Shown one piece after another: positions 46,487-60,050 of a stretch of 64,000 nucleotides of DNA. A model generated the notes under the pieces. It saw only the letters and a program-made list of their open reading frames with translations, had not been told where the DNA came from and did no database searches. This DNA comes from Terebella lapidaria (lineage: Eukaryota > Annelida > Polychaeta > Terebellida > Terebellidae), in NCBI GenBank assembly GCA_949152475.1, contig OX424556.1:52968451-53032450 (forward strand). The letters run 5' to 3'. The stretch's first letter is position 1, and each line of letters starts with the position of its first letter. Made by a program: the position numbers and the translations under genes.

Positions 46487-47579
46487 AAAGGGGATAGGTT
46501 CATCGTGGTGGGCGGGTCCATAGGGGGAAAGTGTATCATGGCGGATTGATCTGAGGGAGGAGCAGGCGCTGTGTAAGTGTTCTCTAAAGGGGATAGGTTC
46601 ATCGTGGTGGGCGGGTCCATAGGGGAAAAGTGTATCATGGCGGATTGATCTGAGGGAGGAGCAGGCGCTGTGTAGGTGTTCTCTAAAGGGGATAGCTTCA
46701 TTGAGGTGGACGGGTCCATAGGGGGGGATGTGTATCATGGCGGATTGATCTGTGGGAGGAGCAGGCGCTGTGTAGGTGTTCTCTAAAGGGGATAGGTTCA
46801 TCGTGGTGGGCGGGTCCATAGGGGGGAAGTGTATCATGGCGGATTGATCTGTGGAATCGGCAGGCGCTGTGTAGGTGTTCTCTAAAGGGGATAGGTTCAT
46901 CATGGTGGGCGGGTCCATAGGGGGAAAGTGTATCATGGCGGATTGATCTGATGGAGGAGCAGGCACTGTGTAGGTGTTCTCTAAAGGGGATAGGTTCATC
47001 GTGGTGGGCGGGTCCATAGGGGGGAAGTGTATCATGGCGGATTGATCTGTGGAATCGGCAGGCGCTGTGTAGGTGTTCTCTAAAGGGGATAGGTTCATCA
47101 TGGTGGGCGGGTCCATAGGGGGAAAGTGTATCATGGCGGATTGATCTGTGGGAGCAGCAGGCGCTGTGTAGGTGTTCTCTAAAGGGGATAGGTTCATCGT
47201 GGTGGGCGGGTCCATAGGGGGAAAGTGTATCATGGCGGATTGATCTGAGAGAGGAGCAGGCGCTGTGTAGGTGTTGTCTAAAGGGGATAGGTTCATCGTG
47301 GTGGGCGGGTCCATAGGGGGAAAGTGTATCATGGCGGATTGATCTGAGGGAGGAGCAGGCGCTGTGTAGGTGTTCTCTAAAGGGGATAGGTTCATCGTGG
47401 TGGGCGGGTCCATAGGGGGAAAGTGTATCATGGCGGATTGATCTGAGGGAGGAGCAGGCGCTGTGTAGGTGTTCTCTAAAGGGGATAGGTTCATCGTGGT
47501 GGACGGGTCCATAGGGTGTGGGTCTATCATGGCGGAGTGATCTGAGGGAGGAGCAGGCGCTGTGTAGGTGTTCTCTAAA
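46487..47579. repeat. Island A5: 11 x 99-bp units with a 1-bp insertion
   Basis: 1093 bp, one base over the 99n+3 rule followed by most islands. An extra base in ATAGGGGGGGATGTG (near 46725) shifts the minus-strand frame from A to B for the last three units. Its right edge unit is atypical: CCATAGGGTGTGGG with GGAGTGATCTGAGG instead of the usual AACGTG form. Confidence 0.94.
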
Positions 47580-48902
47580 GGGCAGTGTACAGTAATTCGC
47601 TCAGCCAATCAGCGAGCGTTCACCTCACTTAGGCAATTTAAAGGGAAACTGTTGTTAAACATCGCCTCATATATTTTTTTTAGGCCAGACTTCTGGACGA
47701 GTGTATACTCACCTGAAAGTACGCAGTGCTGGGAAATAATGACCCGGTTTTCAAGGCAGTATCTTGTTGGCGTTCTTCTCAGGAGCTGGGGAATCAAAGG
47801 GGTTTTGCATGGGCATCAGTACCCATAATTTTGGGTATTTTCACCCCGGGTCCATTCAAGGCAGAATAGCGAAAAATCCCATGTGTCGTCAAATATATTC
47901 ATGCTTACCACGCGATGCCCAATACGTTGAGGGATAAAACTAGCATAGTGGTTAGGCTGGGTTTTTTTTTAGGAAGGTGTTATGGACCGTCAAAGTAAGA
48001 TCATTTAACATTGAGTTGAATGGCCAATATAATTAATATACTGTAGCCTTAACTGATTACACAATTTTCACTCTGCGTGGCCTGGGAGCGCAAAAAATGT
48101 CATAATTTGTTTGACTAGGTAACAGTTGAAGGTTCCCGACCTAATTCAATGTTCATTTGCCGGTTTTGTGTGGTTAAGGAGAAAATTGTGGAATACACAT
48201 AAATCACCTGATCGGTTGGCATACAAAAATGTTCTAACTATCCTCAGCGGCTAAATTATGACTTGAATTACAATTTGTTTGCACAATATTAACGATACTG
48301 ATGCATTTCAATAGCTCAGCCTTCTACAGGTGTCAGGGACTAGGAAATTTTCACCACCGGACCAGATCACAAGAATTGAGGTCGGCCCTATGCCGAGCTC
48401 ACGCTTATCATAAGCAGCCCCCCTGACCCTGACATCATTCTAGAGACACAAGGTTGCATGCAAATAAAAACCCCTTGATATTCTTGACTTTCTAAATAAA
48501 TTATTAGTGGTTTGTTACGTTTCACATGGGTTCTATAGATAATTTTCCGTTTTTAGTGTGATAAATTCACGGTTTTCTTTAATCTTACTTCACTAAATAA
48601 TCCAAACAGCCATTAAATTATACCAACGATTGGGTCTTGATGCTAATTGCACTTATATTCTATACTCATCCTGAAATTTTACAAGGCTTTTGCATGAAAA
48701 CTCAATGAGTTTTCAACAATTTCAATTCTAAGAATTTGGCAGACTGGCAAATCCCAGCACATGTAGCATATGTATTAAAAGGACTGAAACAGAGAATTGA
48801 ATCGGGATATCAGGTTTATATTTCGTTTCACAATTACATACATATAAGACTACCTACTGACAGAATATAATTCATATATCTCAGAAACGCCTATATATAT
48901 AA
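47580..48902 (+). repeat. H14 + T10
   Basis: Head 47580-48049, tail 48050-48902. GAAAGTACGCAG and a longer T-run in CATATATTTTTTTTAGG are shared with H19. The tail ends TATATATATAAGGG, losing the right TTAA. Confidence 0.94.
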
Positions 48903-49373
48903 GGGCAGTGTACAGTAATTCGCTCAGCCAATCAGCGAGCATTCACCTCACTTAGGCAATTTAAAGGGAAACTGTTGTTAAACAGCGCCTCATATATTTT
49001 TTTAGGCCAGACTTCTGGACGAGTGTATACTCACCTGAAAGAACGCAGTGCTGGGAAATAATGACCCGGTTTTCAAGGCAGTATCTTGTTGGCGTTCTTC
49101 TCAGGAGCTGGGGAATCAAAGGGGTTTTGCATGGGCATCAGTACCCATAATTTTGGGTATTTTTTCACCACGGGTCCATTCAAGGCAGAATAGCGAAAAA
49201 TCCCATGTGTCGTCAAATATATTCATGCTTACCACGCGATGCCCAATACGTTGAGGGATAAAACTAGCATAGTGGTTAGGCTGGGATTTTTTTTAGGAAG
49301 GTGTTATGGACCGTCAAAGTAAGATCATTTAACATTGAGTTGAATGGCCAATATAATTAATATACTGTAGCCT
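48903..49373 (+). repeat. Head H15 (followed by island A6)
   Basis: Solo head with GAGCATTCACC, AAACAGCGCC and TTTTTTCACCACGGG, matching H20. Confidence 0.93.
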
Positions 49374-50366
49374 AAAGGGGATAGGTTCATCGTGGTGGGC
49401 GGGTCCATAGGGGGAAAGTGTATCATGGCGGATTGATCTGAGGGAGGAGCAGGCGCTGTGTAGGTGTTCTCTAAAGGGGATAGGTTCATCGTGGTGGGCG
49501 GGTCCATAGGGGGAAAGTGTATCATGGCGGATTGATCTGAGGGAGGAGCAGGCGCTGTGTAGGTGTTCTCTAAAGGGGATAGCTTCATTGAGGTGGACGG
49601 GTCCATAGGGGGAAAGTGTATCATGGCGGATTGATCTGAGGGAGGAGCAGGTGCTGTGAAGGTGTTCTCTAAAGGGGATAGGTTCATCGTGGTGGGCGGG
49701 TCCATAGGGGGGAAGTGTATCATGGCGGATTGATCTGAGGGAGGAGCAGGTGCTGTGAAGGTGTTCTCTAAAGGGGATAGGTTCATCGTGGTGGGCGGGT
49801 CCATAGGTGGGAAGTGTATCATGGCGGATTGATCTGTGGAATCGGCAGGCGCTGTGTAGGTGTTCTCTAAAGGGGATAGGTTCATCATGGTGGGCGAGTC
49901 CATAGGGGGAAAGTGTATCATGGCGGATTGATCTGTGGGAGGAGCAGGCGCTGTGTAGGTGTTCTCTAAAGGGGATAGGTTCATCGTGATGGGCGGGTCC
50001 ATAGGGGGAAAGTGTATCATGGCGGATTGATCTGAGGGAGGAGCAGGCGCTGTGTAGGTGTTCTCTGAAGGGGATAGGTTCATCGTGGTGGGCGGGTCCA
50101 TAGGGGGAAAGTGTATCATGGCGGATTGATCTGAGGGAGGAGCAGGCACTGTGTAGGTGTTCTCTAAAGGGGATAGGTTCATCGTGGTGGGCGGATCCAT
50201 AGGGGGAAAGTGTATCATGGCGGATTGATCTGAGGGAGGAGCAGGCGCTGTGTAGGTGTTCTCTAAAGGGGATAGGTTCATCGTGGTGGACGGGTCCATA
50301 GGGGGAACGTGTATCATGGCGGATTGATCTGAGGGAGGAGCAGGCGCTGTGTAGGTGTTCTCTAAA
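49374..50366. repeat. Island A6: 10 x 99-bp units
   Basis: 993 bp, alpha lineage (marker near 49583). Two neighbouring units share GTGCTGTGAAGG, a recent local duplication. It is homologous to A8, which has three fewer units. Frame A is open throughout. Confidence 0.95.
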
Positions 50367-51687
50367 GGGCAGTGTACAGTAATTCGCTCAGCCAATCAGC
50401 GAGCGTACACCTCACTTAGGCAATTTAAAGGGAAACTGTTGTTAAACATCGCCTCATATATTTTTTTAGGCCAGACTTCTGGACGAGTGTATACTCACCT
50501 GAAAGAACGCAGTGCTGGGAAATAATGACCCGGTTTTCAAGGCAGTATCTTGTTGGCGTTCTTCTCAGGAGCTGGGGAATCAAAGGGGTTTTGCATGGGC
50601 ATCAGTACCCATAATTTTGGGTATTTTCACCCCGGGTCCATTCAAGGCAGAATAGCGAAAAATCCCATGTGTCGTCAAATATATTCATGCTTACCACGCG
50701 ATGCCCAATACGTTGAGGGATAAAACTAGCATAGTGGTTAGGCTGGGATTTTTTTTTAGGAAGGTGTTATGGACTGTCAAAGTAAGATCATTTAACATTG
50801 AGTTGAATGGCCAATATAATTAATATACTGTAGCCTTAACTGATTACACAATTTTCACTCTGCGTGGCCTGGGAGCGCAAAAAATGTCATAATTTGTTTG
50901 ACTAGGTAAAAGTTGAAGGTTCCCGACCTAATTCAATGTTCATTTGCCGGTATTGTGTGGTTAAGGAGAAAATTGTGGAATACACATAAATCACCTGGTC
51001 GGTTGGCATACAAAAATGTTCTAACTATCCTCAGCGGCTAAATTATGACTTGAATTACAATTTGTTTGCACAATATTAACGATACTGATGCATTTCAATA
51101 GCTCAGCCTTCTACAGGTGTCAGGGACTAGGAAATTTTCACCACCGGACCAGATCACAAGAATTGAGGTCGGCCCTATGCCGAGCTCACGCTTATCATAA
51201 GCAGCCCCCCTGACCCTGACATCATTCTAGAGACACAAGGTTGCATGCAAATAAAAACCCCTTGATATTCTTGACTTTCTAAATAAATTATCAGTGGTTT
51301 GTTACGTTTCACATGGGTTCTATAGATAATTTTCCGTTTTTAGTGTGATAAATTCACGGTTTTCTTTAATCTTACTTCACTAAATAATCCAAACAGCCAT
51401 TAAATTATACCAACGATTGGGTCTTGATGCTAATTGCACTTATATTCTATACTCATCCTGAAATTTTCAAGGCTTTTGCATGAAAACTCAATGAGTTTTC
51501 AACAATTTCAATTCTAAGAATTTGGCAGACTGGCAAATCCCAGCACATGTAGCATATGTATTAAATGGACTGAAACAGAGAATTGAATCGGGATATCAGG
51601 TTTATATTTCGTTTCACAATTACATACATATAAGACTACCTACTGACAGAATATAATTCATATATCTCAGAAACGCCTATATATTAA
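50367..51687 (+). repeat. H16 + T11
   Basis: Head 50367-50836, tail 50837-51687. Markers GAGCGTACACC, GGACTGTCAAAG, GCCGGTATTGTG and ATTATCAGTGG are all shared with H21+T14. Confidence 0.94.
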
Positions 51688-53008
51688 GGGCAGTGTACAG
51701 TAATTCGCTCAGCCAATCAGCGAGCGTTCACCTCACTTAGGCAATTTAAAGGGAAACTGTTGTTAAACATCGCCTCATATATTTTTTTAGGCCAGACTTC
51801 TGGACGAGTGTATACTCACCTGAAAGAACGCAGTGCTGGGAAATAATGACCCGGTTTTCAAGGCAGTATCTTGTTGGCGTTCTTCTCAGGAGCTGGGGAA
51901 TCAAAGGGGTTTTGCATGGGCATCAGTACTCATAATTTTGGGTATTTTCACCCCGGGTCCATTCAAGGCAAAATAGCGAAAAATCCCATGTGTCGTCAAA
52001 TATATTCATGCTTACCATGCGATGCCCAATACGTTGAGGGATAAAACTAGCATAGTGGTTAGGCTGGGATTTTTTTTAGGAAGGTGTTATGGACCGTCAA
52101 AGTAAGATCATTTAACATTGAGTTGAATGGCCAATATAATTAATATACTGTAGCCTTAACTGATTACACAATTTTCACTCTGCGTGGCCTGGGAGCACAA
52201 AAAATGTCATAATTTGTTTGACTAGGTAACAGTTGAAGGTTCCCGACCTAATTCAATGTTCATTTGCCGTGTTTTGTGTGGTTAAGGAGAAAATTGTGGA
52301 ATACACATAAATCACCTGGTCGGTTGGCATACAAAAATGTTCTAACTATCCTCAGCGGCTAAATTATGACTTGAATTACAATTTGTTTGCACAATATTAA
52401 CGATACTGATGCATTTCAATAGCTCAGCCTTCTACAGGTGTCAGGGACTAGGAAATTTTCACCACCGGACCAGATCACAAGAATTGAGGTCGGCCCTATG
52501 CCGAGCTCACGCTTATCATAAGCAGCCCCCCTGACCCTGACATCATTCTAGAGACACAAGGTTGCACGCAAATAAAAAAACCTTGATATTCTTGACTTTC
52601 TAAATAAATTATTAGTGGTTTGTTACGTTTCACATGGGTTCTATAGATAATTTTCCGTTTTTAGTGTGATAAATTCACGGTTTTCTTTAATCTTACTTCA
52701 CTAAATAATCCAAACAGCCATTAAATTATACCAACGATTGGGTCTTGATGCTAATTGCACTCATATTCTATACTCATCCTGAAATTTTCAACGCTTCTGC
52801 ATGAAAACTCAATGAGTTTTCAACAATTTCAATTCTAAGAATTTGGCAGACTGGCAAATCCCAGCACATGTAGCATATGTATTAAATGAACTGAAACAGA
52901 GAATTGAATCTAGATATCAGGTTTATATTTCGTTTCACAATTACATACATATAAGACTACCTACTGACAGAATATAATTCATATATCTCAGAAACGCCTA
53001 TATATTAA
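51688..53008 (+). repeat. H17 + T12
   Basis: Head 51688-52156, tail 52157-53008. A divergent tail type: GCCGTGTTTTG, GCACGCAAAT, TTTTCAACGCTTCTGC, AAATGAACTG and GAATCTAGATATC, shared with T15 and in part with T17. The octamer is changed to ACGCAAAT. Confidence 0.94.
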
Positions 53009-53476
53009 GGGCAGTGTACAGTAATTCGCTCAGCCAATCAGCGAGCGTTCACCTCACTTAGGCAATTTAAAGGGAAACTGTTGTTAAACATCGCCTCATA
53101 TATTTTTTCAGGCCAGACTTCTGGACGAGTGTATACTCACCTGAAAGAACGCAGTGCTGGGAAATAATGACCCGGTTTTCAAGGCAGTATCTTGTTGGCG
53201 TTCTTCTCAGGAGCTGGGGAATCAAAGGGGTTTTGCATGGGCATCAGTACCCATAATTTTGGGTATTTTCACCCCGGGTCCATTCAAGGCAGAATAGCGA
53301 AAAATCCCATGTGTCGTCAAATATATTCATGCTTACCACGCGATGCCCAATACGTTGAGGGATAAATCTAGCATAGTGGTTAGGCTGGGATTTTTTTAGG
53401 AAGGTGTTATGGACCGTCAAAGTAAGATCATTTAACATTGAGTTGAATGGCCAATATAATTAATATACTGTAGCCT
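53009..53476 (+). repeat. Head H18 (followed by island A7)
   Basis: Solo head with TATTTTTTCAGGCC and GATAAATCTAGC. Confidence 0.93.
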
Positions 53477-54469
53477 AAAGGGGATAGGTTCATCGTGGTG
53501 GGCGGGTCCATAGGGGGAAAGTGTATCATGGCGGATTGATCTGAGGGAGGAGCAGGCGCTGTGTAGGTGTTCTCTAAAGGGGATAGGTTCATCGTGGTGG
53601 ACGGGTCCATAGGGGGAAAGTGTATCATGGCGGATTGATCTGAGGGAGGAGCAGGCGCTGTGTAGGTGTTCTCTAAAGGGGATAGGTTCATCGTGGTGGA
53701 TTGGTCCATAGGGGGAAAGTGTATCATGGTGGATTGATCTGTGGGAGGAGCAGGCGCTGTGTAGGTGTTCTCTAAAGGGGATAGGTTCATCGTGGTGGGC
53801 AGGTCCATAGGGGGAAAGTGTATCATGGCGGATTGATCTGTGGAAAGAGCAGGCGCTGTGTAGGTGTTCTCTAAAGGGGATAGGTTCATCGTGGTGGATG
53901 GGTCCATAGGGGGAAAGTGTATCATGGCGGATTGATCTGTGGGAGGAGCAGGCGCTGTGTAGGTGTTCTCTAAAGGGGATAGGTTCATCGTGGTGGGCAA
54001 GTCCATAGGGGGAAAGTGTATCATGGCGGATTGATCTGTGGAAAGAGCAGGCACTGTGTAGGTGTTCTCTAAAGGGGATATGTTCATCGTGGTGGACGGG
54101 TCCATAGGGGGAAAGTGTATCATGGCGGATTGATCTGAAGGAGCAGCAGGCGCTGTGTAGGTGTTCTCTAAAGAGGATAGGTTCATCGTGGTGGACGGGT
54201 CCATAGGGGGAAAGTGTATCACGGCGGATTGATCTGAGGGAGGAGCAGGCGCTGTGTAGGTGTTCTCTAAAGGGGATAGGTTCATCGTGGTGGGCGGGTC
54301 CATAGGGGGAAAGTGTATCATTGCGGATTGATCTGAGGGAGGAGCAGGCGCTGTGTAGGTGTTCTCTAAAGGGGATAGGTTCATCGTGGTGGGCAGGTCC
54401 ATAGGGGGAACGTGTATCATGGCGGATTGATCTGAGGGAGGAGCAGGCGCTGTGTAGGTGTTCTCTAAA
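53477..54469. repeat. Island A7: 10 x 99-bp units (beta lineage)
   Basis: 993 bp. It lacks the GCTTCATTGAGG marker. It carries GGAAAGAGCAGGC, GGGCAAGTCC, GGTGGATTGGTCC and GATATGTTCATCG units shared with A9. Frame A on the minus strand is open throughout. Confidence 0.95.
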
Positions 54470-55792
54470 GGGCAGTGTACAGTAATTCGCTCAGCCAATC
54501 AGCGAGCGTTCACCTCACTTAGGCAATTTAAAGGGAAACTGTTGTTAAACATCGCCTCATATATTTTTTTTAGGCCAGACTTCTGGACGAGTGTATACTC
54601 ACCTGAAAGTACGCAGTGCTGGGAAATAATGACCCGGTTTTCAAGGCAGTATCTTGTTGGCGTTCTTCTCAGGAGCTGGGGAATCAAAGGGGTTTTGCAT
54701 GGGCATCAGTACCCATAATTTTGGGTATTTTCACCCCGGGTCCATTCAAGGCAGAATAGCGAAAAATCCCATGTGTCGTCAAATATATTCATGCTTACCA
54801 CGCGATGCCCAATACGTTGAGGGATAAAACTAGCATAGTTTTTTAGGCTGGGATTTTTTTTTAGGAAGGTGTTATGGACCGTCAAAGTAAGATCATTTAA
54901 CATTGAGTTGAATGGCCAATATAATTAATATACTGTAGCCTTAACTGATTACACAATTTTCACTCTGCGTGGCCTGGGAGCGCAAAAAATGTCATAATTT
55001 GTTTGACTAGGTAACAGTTGAAGGTTCCCGACCTAATTCAATGTTCATTTGCCGGTTTTGTGTGGTTAAGGAGAAAATTGTGGAATACACATAAATCACC
55101 TGGTCGGTTGGCATACAAAAATGTTCTAACTATCCTCAGCGGCTAAATTATGACTTGAATTACAATTTGTTTGCACAATATTAATGATACTGATGCATTT
55201 CAATAGCTCAGCCTTCTACAGGTGTCAGGGACTAGGAAATTTTCACCACCGGACCAGATCACAAGAATTGAGGTCGGCCCTATGCCGAGCTCACGCTTAT
55301 CATAAGCAGCCCCCCTGACCCTGACATCATTCTAGAGACACAAGGTTGCATGCAAATAAAAACCCCTTGATATTCTTGACTTTCTAAATAAATTATTAGT
55401 GGTTTGTTACGTTTCACGTGGGTTCTATAGATAATTTTCCGTTTTTAGTGTGATAAATTCACGGTTTTCTTTAATCTTACTTCACTAAATAATCCAAACA
55501 GCCACTAAATTATACCAACGATTGGGTCTTGATGCTAATTGCACTTATATTCTATACTCATCCTGAAATTTTCAAGGCTTTTGCATGAAAACTCAATGAG
55601 TTTTCAACAATTTCAATTCTAAGAATTTGGCAGACTGGCAAATCCCAGCACATGTAGCATATGTATTAAATGGACTGAAACAGAGAATTGAATCGGGATA
55701 TCAGGTTTATATTTCGTTTCACAATTACATACATATAAGACTACCTACTGACAGAATATAATTCATATATCTCAGAAACGCCTATATATTAA
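54470..55792 (+). repeat. H19 + T13
   Basis: Head 54470-54941, tail 54942-55792. The head matches H14 but has CATAGTTTTTTAGGC in place of CATAGTGGTTAGGC. The tail has ATTAATGATAC, CACGTGGG and GCCACTAAA. Confidence 0.94.
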
Positions 55793-56264
55793 GGGCAGTG
55801 TACAGTAATTCGCTCAGCCAATCAGCGAGCATTCACCTCACTTAGGCAATTTAAAGGGAAACTGTTGTTAAACAGCGCCTCATATATTTTTTTAGGCCAG
55901 ACTTCTGGACGAGTGTATACTCACCTGAAAGAACGCAGTGCTGGGAAATAATGACCCGGTTTTCAAGGCAGTATCTTGTTGGCGTTCTTCTCAGGAGCTG
56001 GGGAATCAAAGGGGTTTTGCATGGGCATCAGTACCCATAATTTTGGGTATTTTTTCACCACGGGTCCATTCAAGGCAGAATAGCGAAAAATCCCATGTGT
56101 CGTCAAATATATTCATGCTTACCACGCGATGCCCAATACGTTGAGGGATAAAACTAGCATAGTGGTTAGGCTGGGATTTTTTTTTAGGAAGGTGTTATGG
56201 ACCGTCAAAGTAAGATCATTTAACATTGAGTTGAATGGCCAATATAATTAATATACTGTAGCCT
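55793..56264 (+). repeat. Head H20 (followed by island A8)
   Basis: Partner of H15: GAGCATTCACC, AAACAGCGCC, TTTTTTCACCACGGG. Confidence 0.93.
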
Positions 56265-56960
56265 AAAGGGGATAGGTTCATCGTGGTGGGCGGGTCCATA
56301 GGGGGAAAGTGTATCATGGCGGATTGATCTGAGGGAGGAGCAGGCGCTGTGTAGGTGTTCTCTAAAGGGGATAGGTTCATCGTGGTGGGCGGGTCCATAG
56401 GGGGAAAGTGTATCATGGCGGATTGATCTGAGGGAGGAGCAGGCGCTGTGTAGGTGTTCTCTAAAGGGGATAGCTTCATTGAGGTGGACGGATCCATAGG
56501 GGGGAAGTGTATCATGGCGGATTGATCTGAGGGAGGAGCAGGCACTGTGTAGGTGTTCTCTAAAGGGGATAGGTTCATCGTGGTGGGCGGGTCCATAGGG
56601 GGGAAGTGTATCATGGCGGATTGATCTGTGGAATCGGCAGGCGCTGTGTAGGTGTTCTCTAATGGGGATAGGTTCATCATGGTGGGCGGGTCCATAGGGG
56701 GAAAGTGTATCATGGCGGATTGATCTGTGGGAGGAGCAGGCGCTGTGTAGGTGTTCTCTAAAGGGGATAGGTTCATCGTGATGGGCGGGTCCATAGGGGG
56801 AAAGTGTATCATGGCGGATTGATCTGAGGGAGGAGCAGGCGCTGTGTAGGTGTTCTCTAAAGGGGATAGGTTCATCGTGGTGGGCGGGTCCATAGGGGGA
56901 ACGTGTATCATGGCGGATTGATCTGAGGGAGGAGCAGGCGCTGTGTAGGTGTTCTCTAAA
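56265..56960. repeat. Island A8: 7 x 99-bp units
   Basis: 696 bp, alpha lineage (marker near 56474), a contracted relative of A6 with the same GTGATGGGCGGG unit. Frame A is open throughout. Confidence 0.95.
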
Positions 56961-58282
56961 GGGCAGTGTACAGTAATTCGCTCAGCCAATCAGCGAGCGT
57001 ACACCTCACTTAGGCAATTTAAAGGGAAACTGTTGTTAAACATCGCCTCATATATTTTTTTAGGCCAGACTTCTGGACGAGTGTATACTCACCTGAAAGA
57101 ACGCAGTGCTGGGAAATAATGACCCGGTTTTCAAGGCAGTATCTTGTTGGCGTTCTTCTCAGGAGCTGGGGAATCAAAGGGGTTTTGCATGGGCATCAGT
57201 ACCCATAATTTTGGGTATTTTCACCCCGGGTCCATTCAAGGCAGAATAGCGAAAAATCCCATGTGTCGTCAAATATATTCATGCTTACCACGCGATGCCC
57301 AATACGTTGAGGGATAAAACTAGCATAGTGGTTAGGCTGGGATTTTTTTTTAGGAAGGTGTTATGGACTGTCAAAGTAAGATCATTTAACATTGAGTTGA
57401 ATGGCCAATATAATTAATATACTGTAGCCTTAACTGATTACACAATTTTCACTCTGCGTGGCCTGGGAGCGCAAAAAATGTCATAATTTGTTTGACTAGG
57501 TAACAGTTGAAGGTTCCCGACCTAATTCAATGTTCATTTGCCGGTATTGTGTGGTTAAGGAGAAAATTGTGGAATACACATAAATCACCTGGTCGGTTGG
57601 CATACAAAAATGTTCTAACTATCCTCAGCGGCTAAATTATGACTTGAATTACAATTTGTTTGCACAATATTAACGATACTGATGCATTTCAATAGCTCAG
57701 CCTTCTACAGGTGTCAGGGACTAGGAAATTTTCACCACCGGACCAGATCACAAGAATTGAGGTCGGCCCTATGCCGAGCTCACGCTTATCATAAGCAGCC
57801 CCCCCTGACCCTGACATCATTCTAGAGACACAAGGTTGCATGCAAATAAAAACCCCTTGATATTCTTGACTTTCTAAATAAATTATCAGTGGTTTGTTAC
57901 GTTTCACATGGGTTCTATAGATAATTTTCCGTTTTTAGTGTGATAAATTCACGGTTTTCTTTAATCTTACTTCACTAAATAATCCAAACAGCCATTAAAT
58001 TATACCAACGATTGGGTCTTGATGCTAATTGCACTTATATTCTATACTCATCCTGAAATTTTCAAGGCTTTTGCATGAAAACTCAATGAGTTTTCAACAA
58101 TTTCAATTCTAAGAATTTGGCAGACTGGCAAATCCCAGCACATGTAGCATATGTATTAAATGGACTGAAACAGAGAATTGAATCGGGATATCAGGTTTAT
58201 ATTTCGCTTCACAATTACATACATATAAGACTACCTACTGACAGAATATAATTCATATATCTCAGAAACGCCTATATATTAA
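56961..58282 (+). repeat. H21 + T14
   Basis: Head 56961-57430, tail 57431-58282, partner of H16+T11. Private changes are one extra C in CAGCCCCCCCTGACC and TTTCGCTTCAC. Confidence 0.94.
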
Positions 58283-59603
58283 GGGCAGTGTACAGTAATT
58301 CGCTCAGCCAATCAGCGAGCGTTCACCTCACTTAGGCAATTTAAAGGGAAGCTGTTGTTAAACATCGCCTCATATATTTTTTTAGGCCAGACTTCTGGAC
58401 GAGTGTATACTCACCTGAAAGAACGCAGTGCTGGGAAATAATGACCCGGTTTTCAAGGCAGTATCTTGTTGGCGTTCTTCTCAGGAGCTGGGGAATCAAA
58501 GGGGTTTTGCATGGGCATCAGTACCCATAATTTTGGGTATTTTCACCCCGGGTCCATTCAAGGCAAAATAGCGAAAAATCCCATGTGTCGTCAAATATAT
58601 TCATGCTTACCACGCGATGCCCAATACGTTGAGGGATAAAACTAGCATAGTGGTTAGGCTGGGATTTTTTTTAGGAAGGTGTTATGGACCGTCAAAGTAA
58701 GATCATTTAACATTGAGTTGAATGGCCAATATAATTAATATACTGTAGCCTTAACTGATTACACAATTTTCACTCTGCGTGGCCTGGGAGCGCAAAAAAT
58801 GTCATAATTTGTTTGACTAGGTAACAGTTGAAGGTTCCCGACCTAATTCAATGTTCATTTGCCGTGTTTTGTGTGGTTAAGGAGAAAATTGTGGAATACA
58901 CATAAATCACCTGGTCGGTTGGCATACAAAAATGTTCTAACTATCCTCAGCGGCTAAATTATGACTTGAATTACAATTCGTTTGCACAATATTAACGATA
59001 CTGATGCATTTCAATAGCTCAGCCTTCTACAGGTGTCAGGGACTAGGAAATTTTCACCACCGGACCAGATCACAAGAATTGAGGTCGGCCCTATGCCGAG
59101 CTCACGCTTATCATAAGCAGCCCCCCTGACCCTGACATCATTCTAGAGACACAAGGTTGCACGCAAATAAAAAAACCTTGATATTCTTGACTTTCTAAAT
59201 AAATTATTAGTGGTTTGTTACGTTTCACATGGGTTCTATAGATAATTTTCCGTTTTTAGTGTGATAAATTCACGGTTTTCTTTAATCTTACTTCACTAAA
59301 TAATCCAAACAGCCATTAAATTATACCAACGATTGGGTCTTGATGCTAATTGCACTCATATTCTATACTCATCCTGAAATTTTCAACGCTTCTGCATGAA
59401 AACTCAATGAGTTTTCAACAATTTCAATTCTAAGAATTTGGCAGACTGGCAAATCCCAGCACATGTAGCATATGTATTAAATGAACTGAAACAGAGAATT
59501 GAATCTAGATATCAGGTTTATATTTCGTTTCACAATTACATACATATAAGACTACCTACTGACAGAATATAATTCATATATCTCAGAAACGCCTATATAT
59601 TAA
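58283..59603 (+). repeat. H22 + T15
   Basis: Head 58283-58751, tail 58752-59603, partner of H17+T12 with the same divergent tail type. GGAAGCTG and CAATTCGTTTG distinguish it. Confidence 0.94.
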
Positions 59604-60050
59604 GGGCAGTGTACAGTAATTCGCTCAGCCAATCAGCGAGCGTTCACCTCACTTAGGCAATTTAAAGGGAAACTGTTGTTAAACATCGCCTCATATATTT
59701 TTTTAGGCCAGACTTCTGGACGAGTGTATACTCACCTGAAAGAACGCAGTGCTGGGAAATAATGACCCGGGCAGTATCTTGTTGGCGTTCTTCTCAGGAG
59801 CTGGGGAATCAAAGGGGTTTTGCATGGGCATCAGTACCCATAATTTTGGGTATTTTCACCCCGGGTCCATTCAAGGCAGAATAGCGAAAAATCCCATGTG
59901 TCGTCAAATATATTCATGCTTACCTCGCGATGCCCAATACGTTGAGGGATATATCTAGCATAGTGGTTAGGCTGTGATTTTTATGGACCGTCAAAGTAAG
60001 ATCATTTAACATTGAGTTGAATGGCCAATATAATTAATATACTGTAGCCT
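59604..60050 (+). repeat. Head H23 with two small deletions (followed by A9)
   Basis: 447 bp, about 22 bp short: 8 bp lost at GACCCGGGCAGTATC and about 14 bp at GCTGTGATTTTTATGG. Also TACCTCGCGATG and GATATATCTAGC. Confidence 0.93.

Larger units (their letters stand above)
47580..54469. repeat. Higher-order repeat copy 1 (H14 T10 H15 A6 H16 T11 H17 T12 H18 A7)
   Basis: 6890 bp. Each module pairs with the module ten places further right through private markers: GAAAGTACGC (H14/H19), AAACAGCGCC with TTTTTTCACCACGGG (H15/H20), GAGCGTACACC and GGACTGTCAAAG (H16/H21), GCACGCAAATAAAAAAACC and GAATCTAGATATC (T12/T15), ALSTDQ-type units (A7/A9). Confidence 0.92.

Noticed and set aside
54499-54687. 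A 62-residue minus-strand reading frame in H19 (and H14)
   Set aside because: It starts with TTG and is present only in copies with particular single-base changes. It crosses the splice-donor motif and looks incidental.
54706-54903. A 65-residue minus-strand frame with an ATG in heads H18, H19 and H25
   Set aside because: Its openness depends on the length of a variable T-run (GGGA followed by 7 to 9 or more T). Most heads break it, so there is no sign of constraint.
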